Translations under genes and position numbers: made by a program | Assembly: GCA_905182355.1 (NCBI GenBank) | Contig: CAJJBH010000018.1 | Span: 62,001 to 126,000, forward strand | DNA from: an uncultured Paracoccaceae bacterium | GTDB taxonomy: Bacteria; Pseudomonadota; Alphaproteobacteria; Rhodobacterales; Rhodobacteraceae | Length of the DNA stretch: 64,000 bases | Direction: 5' to 3' | Notes under the pieces: generated by a model | What the model was told of the DNA's origin: nothing | What the model saw: only the letters and a program-made list of their open reading frames with translations | Databases searched by the model: none | Part shown: positions 1 through 6,706 of the stretch, piece by piece | Numbering within the stretch: the first letter of the stretch is position 1 | Layout: the number at the start of each line of letters is the position of its first letter

Positions 1-194
1 TGTGTCAGGCGCGTGCGGAAATAATCGCCTTCGTGTTCTACGAAAACCTGTGTCTTGTGTTTCAGCCGGCGAAACGCGCTGGCGTGGATAATACGATCTC
101 GATCACGTTGAAAACTTGATCGAAAACTAAACTCTTCTTCCGCAACACGCCGTCCCTTGCTGTGTTTCGGATCAGAGGCAAATGGCGCTTGCAT
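1..194 (-). CDS. dgt: Deoxyguanosinetriphosphate triphosphohydrolase-like protein, N-terminal part (cut by window edge)
   Basis: Reading the minus strand from the ATG at 194 gives 64 residues beginning [10 protein letters not shown], with the signature run [13 protein letters not shown] and then [12 protein letters not shown] and GDYFRTRLT. This is the start of the HD-domain dGTPase family, which hydrolyses dNTPs to nucleoside and triphosphate. An in-frame stop lies just upstream, so ATG 194 is the first possible start. AAGGA lies about 10 bases before it. The gene continues beyond base 1, so the HD metal ligands are mostly outside the window. It is divergent from the Fe-S carrier gene at 291. 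Confidence 0.88.
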   Translation of the reverse strand, partial: MQAPFASDPKHSKGRRVAEEEFSFRSSFQRDRDRIIHASAFRRLKHKTQVFVEHEGDYFRTRLT

Positions 195-207
195 ACATCA
201 CTAGTCC

Positions 208-247
208 TTGTCGCCTGTCCTATGGCCCTCTATATTATATTATAGAG
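208..247 (+). promoter_or_regulatory. Candidate promoter with overlapping inverted repeat upstream of the Fe-S carrier gene
   Basis: TTGTCG (208-213) and TATATT (231-236) are separated by 17 bases, a good match to a housekeeping promoter pointing at the gene at 291. An inverted repeat CTCTATA / TATAGAG (228-234 / 241-247, six-base spacer) covers the -10 element, as expected for a repressor operator. The same AT-rich stretch could also serve dgt on the other strand. I do not recognise the binding protein. Confidence 0.5.
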
Positions 248-290
248 CATAATGTAACAGGCCTTTGGCCACCCATTCGGAGCATTTCTA

Positions 291-614
291 GTGCAACTGC
301 CGCCAAAAGTAACAACACGCGCCTTTGAACGTCTTGCAGAAATCGGGGCCGCCGATCAAGGGCAGGCTTTGCGTGTCGCTGTCGAGGGTGGTGGATGTTC
401 GGGGTTCCAATATGAGATCGCATTGGATGGCCCCAAAGACGACGATTTGATACTGGAAGGATCCGGTCAAAAGGTGGTTGTGGATTCCATATCGCTTCCG
501 TTTCTGTCCAACGCTGTGATCGACTTTTCCGAAGAGCTAATCGGAGCCCGTTTTGTAATCGAAAACCCGAATGCAACAAGCGCCTGCGGATGTGGAACTT
601 CCTTTTCGATGTAA
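291..614 (+). CDS. erpA: HesB/IscA/ErpA-type iron-sulfur cluster carrier
   Basis: This 107-aa A-type carrier passes Fe-S clusters from the SUF/ISC scaffold to apoproteins in the cytoplasm. The three conserved cysteines are present: Cys36 in GGGCSGF and Cys99/Cys101 in the C-terminal CGCGTSFSM. The start is GTG at 291, preceded by GGAG at 279-282; an upstream in-frame ATG is followed at once by a stop. It is convergent with the gene ending at 619. IscA, ErpA and SufA cannot be told apart from sequence alone; ErpA-like is my best reading. Confidence 0.85.
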   Translation: MQLPPKVTTRAFERLAEIGAADQGQALRVAVEGGGCSGFQYEIALDGPKDDDLILEGSGQKVVVDSISLPFLSNAVIDFSEELIGARFVIENPNATSACGCGTSFSM

Positions 615-618
615 GGGT

Positions 619-1683
619 TTATGTTGCGATGTTAACGCGGAAAAACCGCTCAAAGAAAGCTTCAAATTCCGTTGTCGATTTCTGGGCAGCCGTCAGAGTA
701 TCGTATCCGTCTTCGTCAATCTCTTTCTCCAGAATTGGGCGCATCACGGACCAATCTGCGCTGCGCGCATTTTCCAACTTTAGCAAACAACTCGACATAT
801 GGCGCAGTGGGCCTGAGGACAGATTGTGGCGTTCAAATCTGGTGCGTTCACCAAATACAGCCTGACCAACACCATCATGTTTCGCGGTTGCCGACAGCCA
901 TGAACATACAAAATATTCGTGATATTTGTCCGAAACATCCGCATTCGTGTCAGCAATCGCTTGGAAATTTGACAACGTGGAAAATATCCAATCTTCCCAA
1001 ATTTTGCTTGGCGCCTGCCCAGCATAGCGCAGCGCGATACAAACTTCGGCCAGCAGATCAGCGTTTTGGTCCAGATAGGCAAGAATGCCGACGAAATTCA
1101 GGGATTGTATTGCGCGGTTGTCCAAATGTGGATCACGACGACCATATTCAGACAGATAAAAAACGATGTGCGTCAGTTCGTACGCGGCCTTCTTGTTTGG
1201 CAATGCGAATGTCTCTGCACAATTTATGAAGTGGAGTAGCCGATCATTCAATCCAGCATCAATCACGACACGTTCACCGCGCCGTGATAAAATGCGGTGC
1301 GCTTCTCCCCTTTGAAGATCAGAAAGTTCGGCGGTTGGTAATCCTTGGGTTGCAGCCCAACTGCAAAGTTCCGCGCCTTGTTGGCCCTCCAAGCCCAAAT
1401 CCTCAAGATCAAGGCAGATAGACAGCAAGAAACGGTAATATTGCGGGAAGAAAGACAGTTGTTGGGGCAGCTTATCATAAAATTCCTGATGCACCTCCAA
1501 CATCTGAGGCGCGACTTGAGTGCCAGTACATTCAAGGATATTTAGCAGTTCAGCATTCTCTTTGAGCCAAAAAACATCTTCGCCATATCTGCGATGCTTG
1601 GCAAAAATATCCACCAAAGCCCCTGCCCTTTGCGGCAAGGTCTGACGGCGCTGCGGCACGTTTAATGAAATCACATTGGTCAT
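619..1683 (-). CDS. Uncharacterised 354-aa protein, partner of the FSSGS-repeat peptide
   Basis: I do not recognise this protein. The start is taken as ATG 1683 (MTNVISLNV) because AAGGA lies seven bases upstream; the reading frame stays open to 1707. The sequence looks almost wholly alpha-helical, with no signal peptide, no clear membrane segment and no P-loop. It has seven scattered cysteines but no CxxxCxxC or zinc-ribbon spacing. Aromatic, acidic stretches such as QEFYDKLPQQL and FFPQYYRFLL stand out near residues 65-90. It is the second gene of a probable operon: the repeat-peptide gene ends at 1726, 42 bases upstream. It could be a maturation, export or immunity partner of that peptide, but nothing in the sequence proves this. 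Confidence 0.8.
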   Translation of the reverse strand: MTNVISLNVPQRRQTLPQRAGALVDIFAKHRRYGEDVFWLKENAELLNILECTGTQVAPQMLEVHQEFYDKLPQQLSFFPQYYRFLLSICLDLEDLGLEGQQGAELCSWAATQGLPTAELSDLQRGEAHRILSRRGERVVIDAGLNDRLLHFINCAETFALPNKKAAYELTHIVFYLSEYGRRDPHLDNRAIQSLNFVGILAYLDQNADLLAEVCIALRYAGQAPSKIWEDWIFSTLSNFQAIADTNADVSDKYHEYFVCSWLSATAKHDGVGQAVFGERTRFERHNLSSGPLRHMSSCLLKLENARSADWSVMRPILEKEIDEDGYDTLTAAQKSTTEFEAFFERFFRVNIAT

Positions 1684-1725
1684 TGGATCTTCCTTCGATT
1701 GCATCAAACGCGCCGCGGCAATCGT

Positions 1726-2055
1726 TTAAGAGCCTGAAGAGAACAGCGCAGTCAAATCGCCTATGACCGTGCTCGAAGTTGTTGGAGTTGAGCCAGATGA
1801 GAACATCTCGACAGCTTCGCCAGCGCCCGATTGCGCGATCGTCTTCGGTGCAGAACCGGACGAGAACATTTCGACGCCCTCGCCCATTTGGGTTGCAGTC
1901 GCTTTGGGCGCTGAACCCGACGAGAACAATCCAGTCACGTCACCGCCACTCATGCAAGGTGCAGAGCCTGAAGAGAACATTTCAACGTGTTCACCATCGA
2001 ACATATCCGTTGTTGTCGGAGTTACATTTGTTTCAAATTTACGTTGAGCAGTCAT
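1726..2055 (-). CDS. Small repeat protein with five FSSGS(A/T)P units, precursor-like
   Basis: This 109-aa protein has an N-terminal segment of about 23 residues, then five copies of [VT]-[EGA]-[ML]-FSSGS, mostly followed by AP or TP. FSSGS lies at residues 27-31, 44-48, 64-68, 85-89 and 105-109. Spacings are 17, 20, 21 and 20 residues, and the last copy is the exact C-terminus. Ser-Ser codons differ among copies (TCT TCA, TCG TCG, TCG TCC, TCA TCT, TCT TCA), so the protein sequence is conserved rather than recently copied DNA. Start ATG 2055 follows GAGGGAA. There is no signal peptide and one cysteine (Cys34). The layout resembles a multi-core precursor of a modified peptide, but that is inference. 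Confidence 0.85.
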   Translation of the reverse strand: MTAQRKFETNVTPTTTDMFDGEHVEMFSSGSAPCMSGGDVTGLFSSGSAPKATATQMGEGVEMFSSGSAPKTIAQSGAGEAVEMFSSGSTPTTSSTVIGDLTALFSSGS

Positions 2056-2156
2056 TTTAATTCCCTCGTTGGTTTGAAGTTACAATGTTTAAAACGCTGC
2101 CTTTTAAAGTTGATTATTAATAGAGACTTTCTTTTCATTGGTGTATTTCGGAAAAG

Positions 2157-2262
2157 TTATCTACAATGTGAAGGTTCGTCAAAAAATTTGATTTAGTTCG
2201 ATTTATTTCCAAATTCGTTTTCGTAAAAAATAATTATCCACATCTTTGATACCTGTGGATAT
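2157..2262. promoter_or_regulatory. Cluster of DnaA-box-like sequences
   Basis: TTATCCACA, the exact DnaA consensus, lies at 2234-2242. One-mismatch copies lie at 2157-2165 (TTATCTACA) and, on the other strand, at 2254-2262 (ATATCCACA read on minus). They could bind DnaA as a transcription factor; there is no supporting replication gene nearby. Confidence 0.45.
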
Positions 2263-2297
2263 TAACCTCATGTTAATAATGGTTAACTCTTCCTTAA
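2262..2297. promoter_or_regulatory. Two CtrA-type binding sites in tandem
   Basis: TTAA-N7-TTAA occurs at 2262-2276 and again at 2283-2297, the second with the consensus trailing C (TTAAC). The two are 21 bases apart, two helical turns. CtrA itself is encoded at 58835 in this window. The sites lie about 207-242 bases from the repeat-peptide start and 113-148 bases from the xth start, so the regulated gene is not decided by position. Confidence 0.5.
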
Positions 2298-2409
2298 CGG
2301 GAATCTTAGAATAAATTGCACCCAAGACGCATGATAACCAACGGCCTCACCTCTTGCTCAGACGCATATCTTAGGCGATAGCTGATTTGACAATCGCAGG
2401 AGCCATTCC

Positions 2410-3219
2410 ATGAAAATCGCCACATTTAATATCAACGGCATCAAAGCGCGGATAAATGCGCTTCCTGAATGGTTAGACGAAGCGCAACCAGATGTGGTGC
2501 TTTTGCAAGAAATTAAATCGGTCGACGAAGCATTCCCACGCGAGATATTTGAAGACCGCGGCTACATCGTTGAAACACACGGTCAGAAATCTTTTAACGG
2601 TGTTGCTATCCTGTCCAAACTTCCGCTTGAAGACGTCCGGCGCGGATTGCCTGGTGATGACAATGATCAACAAGCCCGCTGGATCGAAGCCACTGTTGTT
2701 GGTGAAAAAGATGCGCTGCGGATTTGTGGCCTGTATCTTCCCAACGGCAATCCGGTTGAGTTGGAAGACGATGGTACACCTGTCGCTGGTGGAAAATACG
2801 CATACAAATTGGCGTGGATGGAGCGGTTGCAAGCCCGTGCCGAGGCTTTGATGGCGGACGAAATGCCGTTTTTAATGGCAGGGGATTACAACATCATCGC
2901 CCAGCCCGAAGACGCTGCGCGCCCTGAAATTTGGGTTGGCGATGCTGCCTGCCGCCCTGAAAGCCTTGCTGCCTACCGCAAACTGTTAAACCTTGGTTTT
3001 ACCGATGCGACATTGGCGCGTGATCCACGTCCCGGTCAATATTCATTCTGGGATTATCAGGCTGGTGCGTGGAACAAGAACAACGGCATCCGCATTGATC
3101 AGTTCCTGCTTAGCCCCGCATGCGCCGATATGTTGGTAGATTGTGGTACTGACAAAGACATTCGCGCCCGTGAAAAACCGTCTGATCACGTCCCTGTTTG
3201 GGTCGACCTTAACATTTAG
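2410..3219 (+). CDS. xth: Exodeoxyribonuclease III
   Basis: This 269-aa protein of the exonuclease/endonuclease/phosphatase fold has the usual length of XthA. It cuts DNA 5' to abasic sites and removes 3' blocking groups in base-excision repair. Visible family features are MKIATFNINGIKAR at the N-terminus, the metal-binding Glu34 in LLQEIK, the catalytic AGDYNI stretch, and the SDH triad end at 258-260 in KPSDHVPVWVD. AGGAG lies about 11 bases before the ATG. It is convergent with the monooxygenase ending at 3222. Confidence 0.95.
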   Translation: MKIATFNINGIKARINALPEWLDEAQPDVVLLQEIKSVDEAFPREIFEDRGYIVETHGQKSFNGVAILSKLPLEDVRRGLPGDDNDQQARWIEATVVGEKDALRICGLYLPNGNPVELEDDGTPVAGGKYAYKLAWMERLQARAEALMADEMPFLMAGDYNIIAQPEDAARPEIWVGDAACRPESLAAYRKLLNLGFTDATLARDPRPGQYSFWDYQAGAWNKNNGIRIDQFLLSPACADMLVDCGTDKDIRAREKPSDHVPVWVDLNI

Positions 3220-3221
3220 AC

Positions 3222-4379
3222 CTATTTTTGCTGGGTAACGTCATGGCGATAAAGCCAATCGAACGGTTTCAACATTAATTTGGGGGCAAACGTACTTAGG
3301 ATTTTTAGTCCCGTATGCGCCGCCAACCGAACTGGCCCGCGCCGCAAATGATAGCGCTGTGCGTTGCCTTGTGTGGTTTTCACCACCTTAGCCACCCGTG
3401 GTGCGCGCAAACGTTGGTATGTCTCTATCTTATCATTCTTAAGGCTTACCCCTAAAACCCAAGCGTCTTCCAGCGCCATGTTGGCGCCTTGCGCTAAAAA
3501 CGGCAGCATCGGGTGCGCCGCGTCCCCAACAAGGGCAATGCCTTCACCGTACCAACGCGCAGCAATCGGGTGACGAAACAGTCCCCAAACCGATGCGTCC
3601 TGCACAACGTCTATCAAACGCGCTGCCTCACCAGTGAAATCGGAAAACGTGTCACGCAATTGATCCGGATCACCCTTTTGGTGCCAACCTTCGTCCTGCC
3701 AGTCGTTCCGTTCTTCGACAGCAACCAAATTAACAAATTCACCCCCACGTAGGGGATAGGCAACGATATGTTTGCCGGGGCCCATGTAAACACGCGCCTC
3801 TTCTGGTTGGTTCGCAATGTTTGGCACGATTGCGCGCCAAGCGACTTGTTTGGTAAAAAATGCTGTCGACTTGGGATTAAGAACAGATCGCGCGACAGAA
3901 TGTATACCATCCGCTCCCACGATCAATTCGGCCCGCAAAAAATCCCCGTTGCTTAAGGTAACTTCGGGAATATCACCTGCACGCACTTCGGTCACCGTCT
4001 GACCCAAACGAATATCAGCTGCGGCCCAACGCGCAGCACCTTTCAGCACATCCAAAAGATCGGCGCGATGGACAAAGTAATAAGCCTGATCAGGCGTAAG
4101 GCGCTGCAAATCCAATCGTGCCACTTCACCAGCGCGACGATAATCACGCAAAGACACGGCCTGCCCGCGTACGGCACCGCGTTTGATCAGCTCGGGTTCC
4201 AAACCCAAGGCCCGCAAAACAGTCAATCCATTTGGGCTGACCTGAAGGCCTGCGCCCACTTCTTTCAATTCTGCGGCTTGTTCAAGAACTGTAACTGAAA
4301 CGCCCAATCGACCCAGCACCGCAGCTGTTGCCATGCCAGAAATGCCGCCCCCAATTACAATTGCACTCCGGATCATCAT
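3222..4379 (-). CDS. FAD-dependent aromatic-ring monooxygenase (salicylate/3-hydroxybenzoate hydroxylase type)
   Basis: This 385-aa flavoprotein belongs to the class A hydroxylases that use NAD(P)H and O2. GGGISG at residues 10-15 is the FAD dinucleotide-binding motif, a DG motif follows in GADGIHS, and GDAAHPMLPFLAQGANMALED is shortened here to its key parts: GDAAHP with QGANMALED. The overall pattern is closest to salicylate 1-monooxygenase or 3-hydroxybenzoate 6-hydroxylase, but the substrate cannot be read from sequence and no ring-cleavage gene is adjacent. GGGGAC precedes the paired ATGs at 4379/4376. It lies downstream of the dksA terminator and is probably transcribed on its own. Confidence 0.85.
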   Translation of the reverse strand: MMIRSAIVIGGGISGMATAAVLGRLGVSVTVLEQAAELKEVGAGLQVSPNGLTVLRALGLEPELIKRGAVRGQAVSLRDYRRAGEVARLDLQRLTPDQAYYFVHRADLLDVLKGAARWAAADIRLGQTVTEVRAGDIPEVTLSNGDFLRAELIVGADGIHSVARSVLNPKSTAFFTKQVAWRAIVPNIANQPEEARVYMGPGKHIVAYPLRGGEFVNLVAVEERNDWQDEGWHQKGDPDQLRDTFSDFTGEAARLIDVVQDASVWGLFRHPIAARWYGEGIALVGDAAHPMLPFLAQGANMALEDAWVLGVSLKNDKIETYQRLRAPRVAKVVKTTQGNAQRYHLRRGPVRLAAHTGLKILSTFAPKLMLKPFDWLYRHDVTQQK

Positions 4380-4409
4380 ATGTCCCCAAGTTTAAGCCCA
4401 TAAAACGAA

Positions 4410-4441
4410 AAAGGCGCGCGGGTCGTGCCCTGCGCGCCTTT
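4410..4441 (-). terminator. Rho-independent terminator of dksA
   Basis: AAAGGCGCGC (4410-4419) pairs perfectly with GCGCGCCTTT (4432-4441), and an inner GGG/CCC extends the stem. On the minus strand the stem is followed by a T-rich tract, placing the end of the dksA transcript before the monooxygenase gene. Confidence 0.8.
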
Positions 4442-4465
4442 GACTTAATTTATACTACAAACCAA

Positions 4466-4888
4466 TCAGTCGTCACGATGAACTTTTTCGCGGCGTTCAT
4501 GGGTTTCTTGTGCCTCAAGGCTCATGGTTGCAATTGGCCGTGCATCAAGGCGTTTCAGCGAAATAGGCTCGCCCGTGACAGAGCAATAGCCAAATTCATC
4601 GTCGTCGATACGACGCAAAGCGGCATCGATTTTTGACACAAGTTTACGCTGGCGATCCTGCGTGCGTAATTCCAAAGCGCGATCTGTCTCTTCCGAGGCA
4701 CGATCGTTTACATCCGGAATGTTGCGTGTCGTATCTTGCAACGCTTCGATGGTATCACGCGTGCCGACTTGCAGCTCGTCTTTCCAACTGTTCAGCTTGC
4801 GGCGAAAATATTCCACCTGCTGCTCATTCATAAATGGTTCATCATCGGCTGGACGGTAATCGTCCGGCAAAAACACTTCTTGTTTCAT
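4466..4888 (-). CDS. dksA: RNA polymerase-binding transcription factor DksA (single-cysteine type)
   Basis: DksA binds in the secondary channel of RNA polymerase and, with ppGpp, adjusts transcription of stable RNA and biosynthetic genes. I place the start at ATG 4888 (MKQEVFLPDDYRP, 140 aa), preceded by AAGGGG; the frame remains open to 5062, but the extra N-terminus has no family resemblance. The coiled-coil arm spans roughly residues 20-95. In the C-terminal zinc-finger region only the first cysteine remains (FGYCSVTGEPI, then DARPIAT), as in the cysteine-poor DksA reported for Rhodobacter, which works without the four-Cys zinc site. It is divergent from moxR. Confidence 0.93.
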   Translation of the reverse strand: MKQEVFLPDDYRPADDEPFMNEQQVEYFRRKLNSWKDELQVGTRDTIEALQDTTRNIPDVNDRASEETDRALELRTQDRQRKLVSKIDAALRRIDDDEFGYCSVTGEPISLKRLDARPIATMSLEAQETHERREKVHRDD

Positions 4889-5060
4889 CTGGTTCCCCTT
4901 CACGCGGCTTACTTTGTTCATGCATATTCCCCTGTCATGCTCAAACATTAGCTTTCTGCCGCAGCGTTTAAACCAGCATCTAAGGATTGTCACTACACAA
5001 TCCAGAACGGATGTGACTAAAGCATTGGACAAAGTTTTAGACAAAACCACGGAGATTGGC

Positions 5061-5900
5061 ATGAAATTTCAAGGCACTGAAAGCTACGTCGCAACAGACG
5101 ACTTGACGATTGCGGTAAATGCGGCCGTTACATTAGAACGACCACTTCTCGTAAAAGGCGAGCCGGGCACGGGCAAAACTGAACTGGCCAAACAAATTGC
5201 CACGTCTTTGGGCCTGCGCTTGATCGAATGGAACATCAAATCCACAACCCGCGCCCAACAAGGCCTTTATGAATATGACGCCGTATCCCGTCTGCGCGAC
5301 AGTCAGCTGGGCGAGGAAAAGGTACACGACGTTGCCAACTACATCCGCAAAGGTAAGATGTGGGAAGCGTTTGAAGCTGGTGAAAAAGTTGTGTTGTTGA
5401 TCGACGAGATCGACAAAGCTGACATCGAATTCCCGAACGACCTTTTGCAAGAGCTCGATAAGATGGAGTTTTTTGTCTATGAGACGGGCAAAACAATCAA
5501 AGCCGAAAATCGCCCCATTGTGATCATTACCTCAAACAATGAAAAAGAATTGCCAGACGCCTTCTTGCGCCGCTGCTTCTTCCACTACATCCGCTTCCCA
5601 GACATGGACACAATGCGGGCCATTGTCGAAGTCCACCACCCTGGGATTAAAGAACAGCTTTTAACCACCGCCCTGACCCAGTTCTTTGAAATCCGTGAGC
5701 AGGTTGGTTTGAAGAAGAAACCCTCCACGTCTGAAGTGTTGGATTGGCTTAAGCTGTTGTTGGCCGAAGACATGACCGCCGAAGACTTGAAAGCCGGCAG
5801 CACGGCCGCCCTACCCAAACTGCACGGTGCATTGTTAAAGAACGAACAAGACGTGCACTTGTTTGAGCGCCTTGCTTTCATGGCGCGTGGGCAACGTTAA
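5061..5900 (+). CDS. MoxR-family AAA+ ATPase
   Basis: This 279-aa MoxR ATPase is thought to act as a chaperone with von Willebrand factor A proteins in assembling or activating enzymes. Walker A is GEPGTGKT at residues 33-40 and Walker B is VVLLIDEIDKAD near 105-116; sensor 1 is IVIITSNNEKE and the arginine finger region is LRRCFFHYI. The start is ATG 5061 (MKFQGTESYV) with GGAG seven to ten bases upstream; the open frame to 4914 is not needed. Its likely partner is the VWA protein at 8267, about 2.4 kb downstream on the same strand. Confidence 0.92.
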   Translation: MKFQGTESYVATDDLTIAVNAAVTLERPLLVKGEPGTGKTELAKQIATSLGLRLIEWNIKSTTRAQQGLYEYDAVSRLRDSQLGEEKVHDVANYIRKGKMWEAFEAGEKVVLLIDEIDKADIEFPNDLLQELDKMEFFVYETGKTIKAENRPIVIITSNNEKELPDAFLRRCFFHYIRFPDMDTMRAIVEVHHPGIKEQLLTTALTQFFEIREQVGLKKKPSTSEVLDWLKLLLAEDMTAEDLKAGSTAALPKLHGALLKNEQDVHLFERLAFMARGQR

Positions 5901-6244
5901 CTGCAGAACATGACATTTGCGGACGTCTGACTGTAATCCGGTTAGGCGTCCGTTTGCGTTTTGAGACTATATATAAAGTCGCGTCTCCTCCACCTAAGTT
6001 TGGAAGTTCCCAGCGAAATAAGGAAATTGCCTAATTTATGCCTTATTTCAAAAAGAGCCAAATTTTTTATTAAATGATTATTTAACAGCACCTTAAGTCC
6101 GAAATATTATGGCCACACTTGGGGCACACCTAGCTCATATTAGCACATCTAGCCACAAACTTGCCTTATTTGCTCCCTAAGAAGGTCGGGTTCAGAGGCG
6201 AAAAGATCTCCAACAGAGACTATTGAGCAGGCAGGCAGCAACGG
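5901..6244. other. 344-bp intergenic region with hairpin and CtrA-type site
   Basis: No gene is visible. CGGACG (5920-5925) pairs with CGTCCG (5947-5952), followed by TTTGCGTTTT: a weak terminator for moxR with a long loop. The right half is AT-rich and likely carries the promoter of the GNAT operon. A TTAA-N7-TTAA element lies at 6082-6096. Confidence 0.45.
6082..6096 (+). promoter_or_regulatory. CtrA-type site upstream of the GNAT-DUF2927-VWA operon
   Basis: TTAA at 6082-6085 and 6093-6096 with seven bases (CAGCACC) between. It matches the core spacing but lacks the trailing C, and TTAA is common in such AT-rich DNA, so chance occurrence is possible. Confidence 0.3.
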
Positions 6245-6706
6245 ATGACTAGTAATACAGCACTCGAAGTGCGCCCATTGATGGCGTCTGATCGTGACGC
6301 CTGGGCTGCTCTTTGGACGGCATATATTGAGTTTTATAAATCCTCAGTGCCCGCCCATATTTACGACATTTATTTTGACCGATTTTTAGGTGACGACCCC
6401 CATGACTTCAATGGACTGGTTGCTGTCTTGGATGGCAAAATTGTGGGCCTGACCCACTACCTTTACCACCGTCATGGCTGGAAAGTTGAAAACGTCTGTT
6501 ACCTACAAGATCTATACGCAGATCCTGCTGTGCGCGGTATGGGCATTGGTCGCGCGCTGATTGAAGCCGTTTATAATGCCGCTGACGCAAACGGCACCCC
6601 TTCTGTTTATTGGATGACCCAAGACGGCAACACTGAGGCCCGTAAACTTTATGACCGCATCGCGCAGGTCACTGACTTTATCAAATACGGGAGGATTGCA
6701 CCGTGA
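6245..6706 (+). CDS. GNAT-family N-acetyltransferase
   Basis: This 153-aa acetyltransferase transfers an acetyl group from acetyl-CoA to an unknown amine. The acetyl-CoA pyrophosphate loop is RGMGIGRALIE (about 96-106), preceded by the beta strand YLQDLYADPAVRG; NTEARKLYDRI near 130 is the usual C-terminal motif. Its stop overlaps the GTG start of the next gene (GTGA), so it is co-translated with the DUF2927 lipoprotein. The substrate cannot be predicted. Confidence 0.88.
   Translation: MTSNTALEVRPLMASDRDAWAALWTAYIEFYKSSVPAHIYDIYFDRFLGDDPHDFNGLVAVLDGKIVGLTHYLYHRHGWKVENVCYLQDLYADPAVRGMGIGRALIEAVYNAADANGTPSVYWMTQDGNTEARKLYDRIAQVTDFIKYGRIAP

Larger units (their letters stand above)
2056..2409. 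promoter_or_regulatory. 354-bp AT-rich regulatory region between the FSSGS-repeat operon and xth
   Basis: No gene is visible here. The region is divergent, serving the peptide operon (minus) and xth (plus). It carries three DnaA-box-like sequences and two CtrA-pattern sites, listed separately. I cannot pick out a confident -35/-10 pair on either strand. Confidence 0.6.

Noticed and set aside
1763-2060. Plus-strand frames over the repeat peptide
   Set aside because: They are shadows of the minus-strand gene, whose codon pattern and ribosome site are convincing.
2157-2297. Chromosome origin at the DnaA/CtrA cluster
   Set aside because: Same reason: only regulatory sites and no origin-linked genes are visible.
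4889-5062. Long N-terminal extension of DksA
   Set aside because: The frame is open to 5062 but the added residues are not conserved, and AAGGGG precedes ATG 4888.
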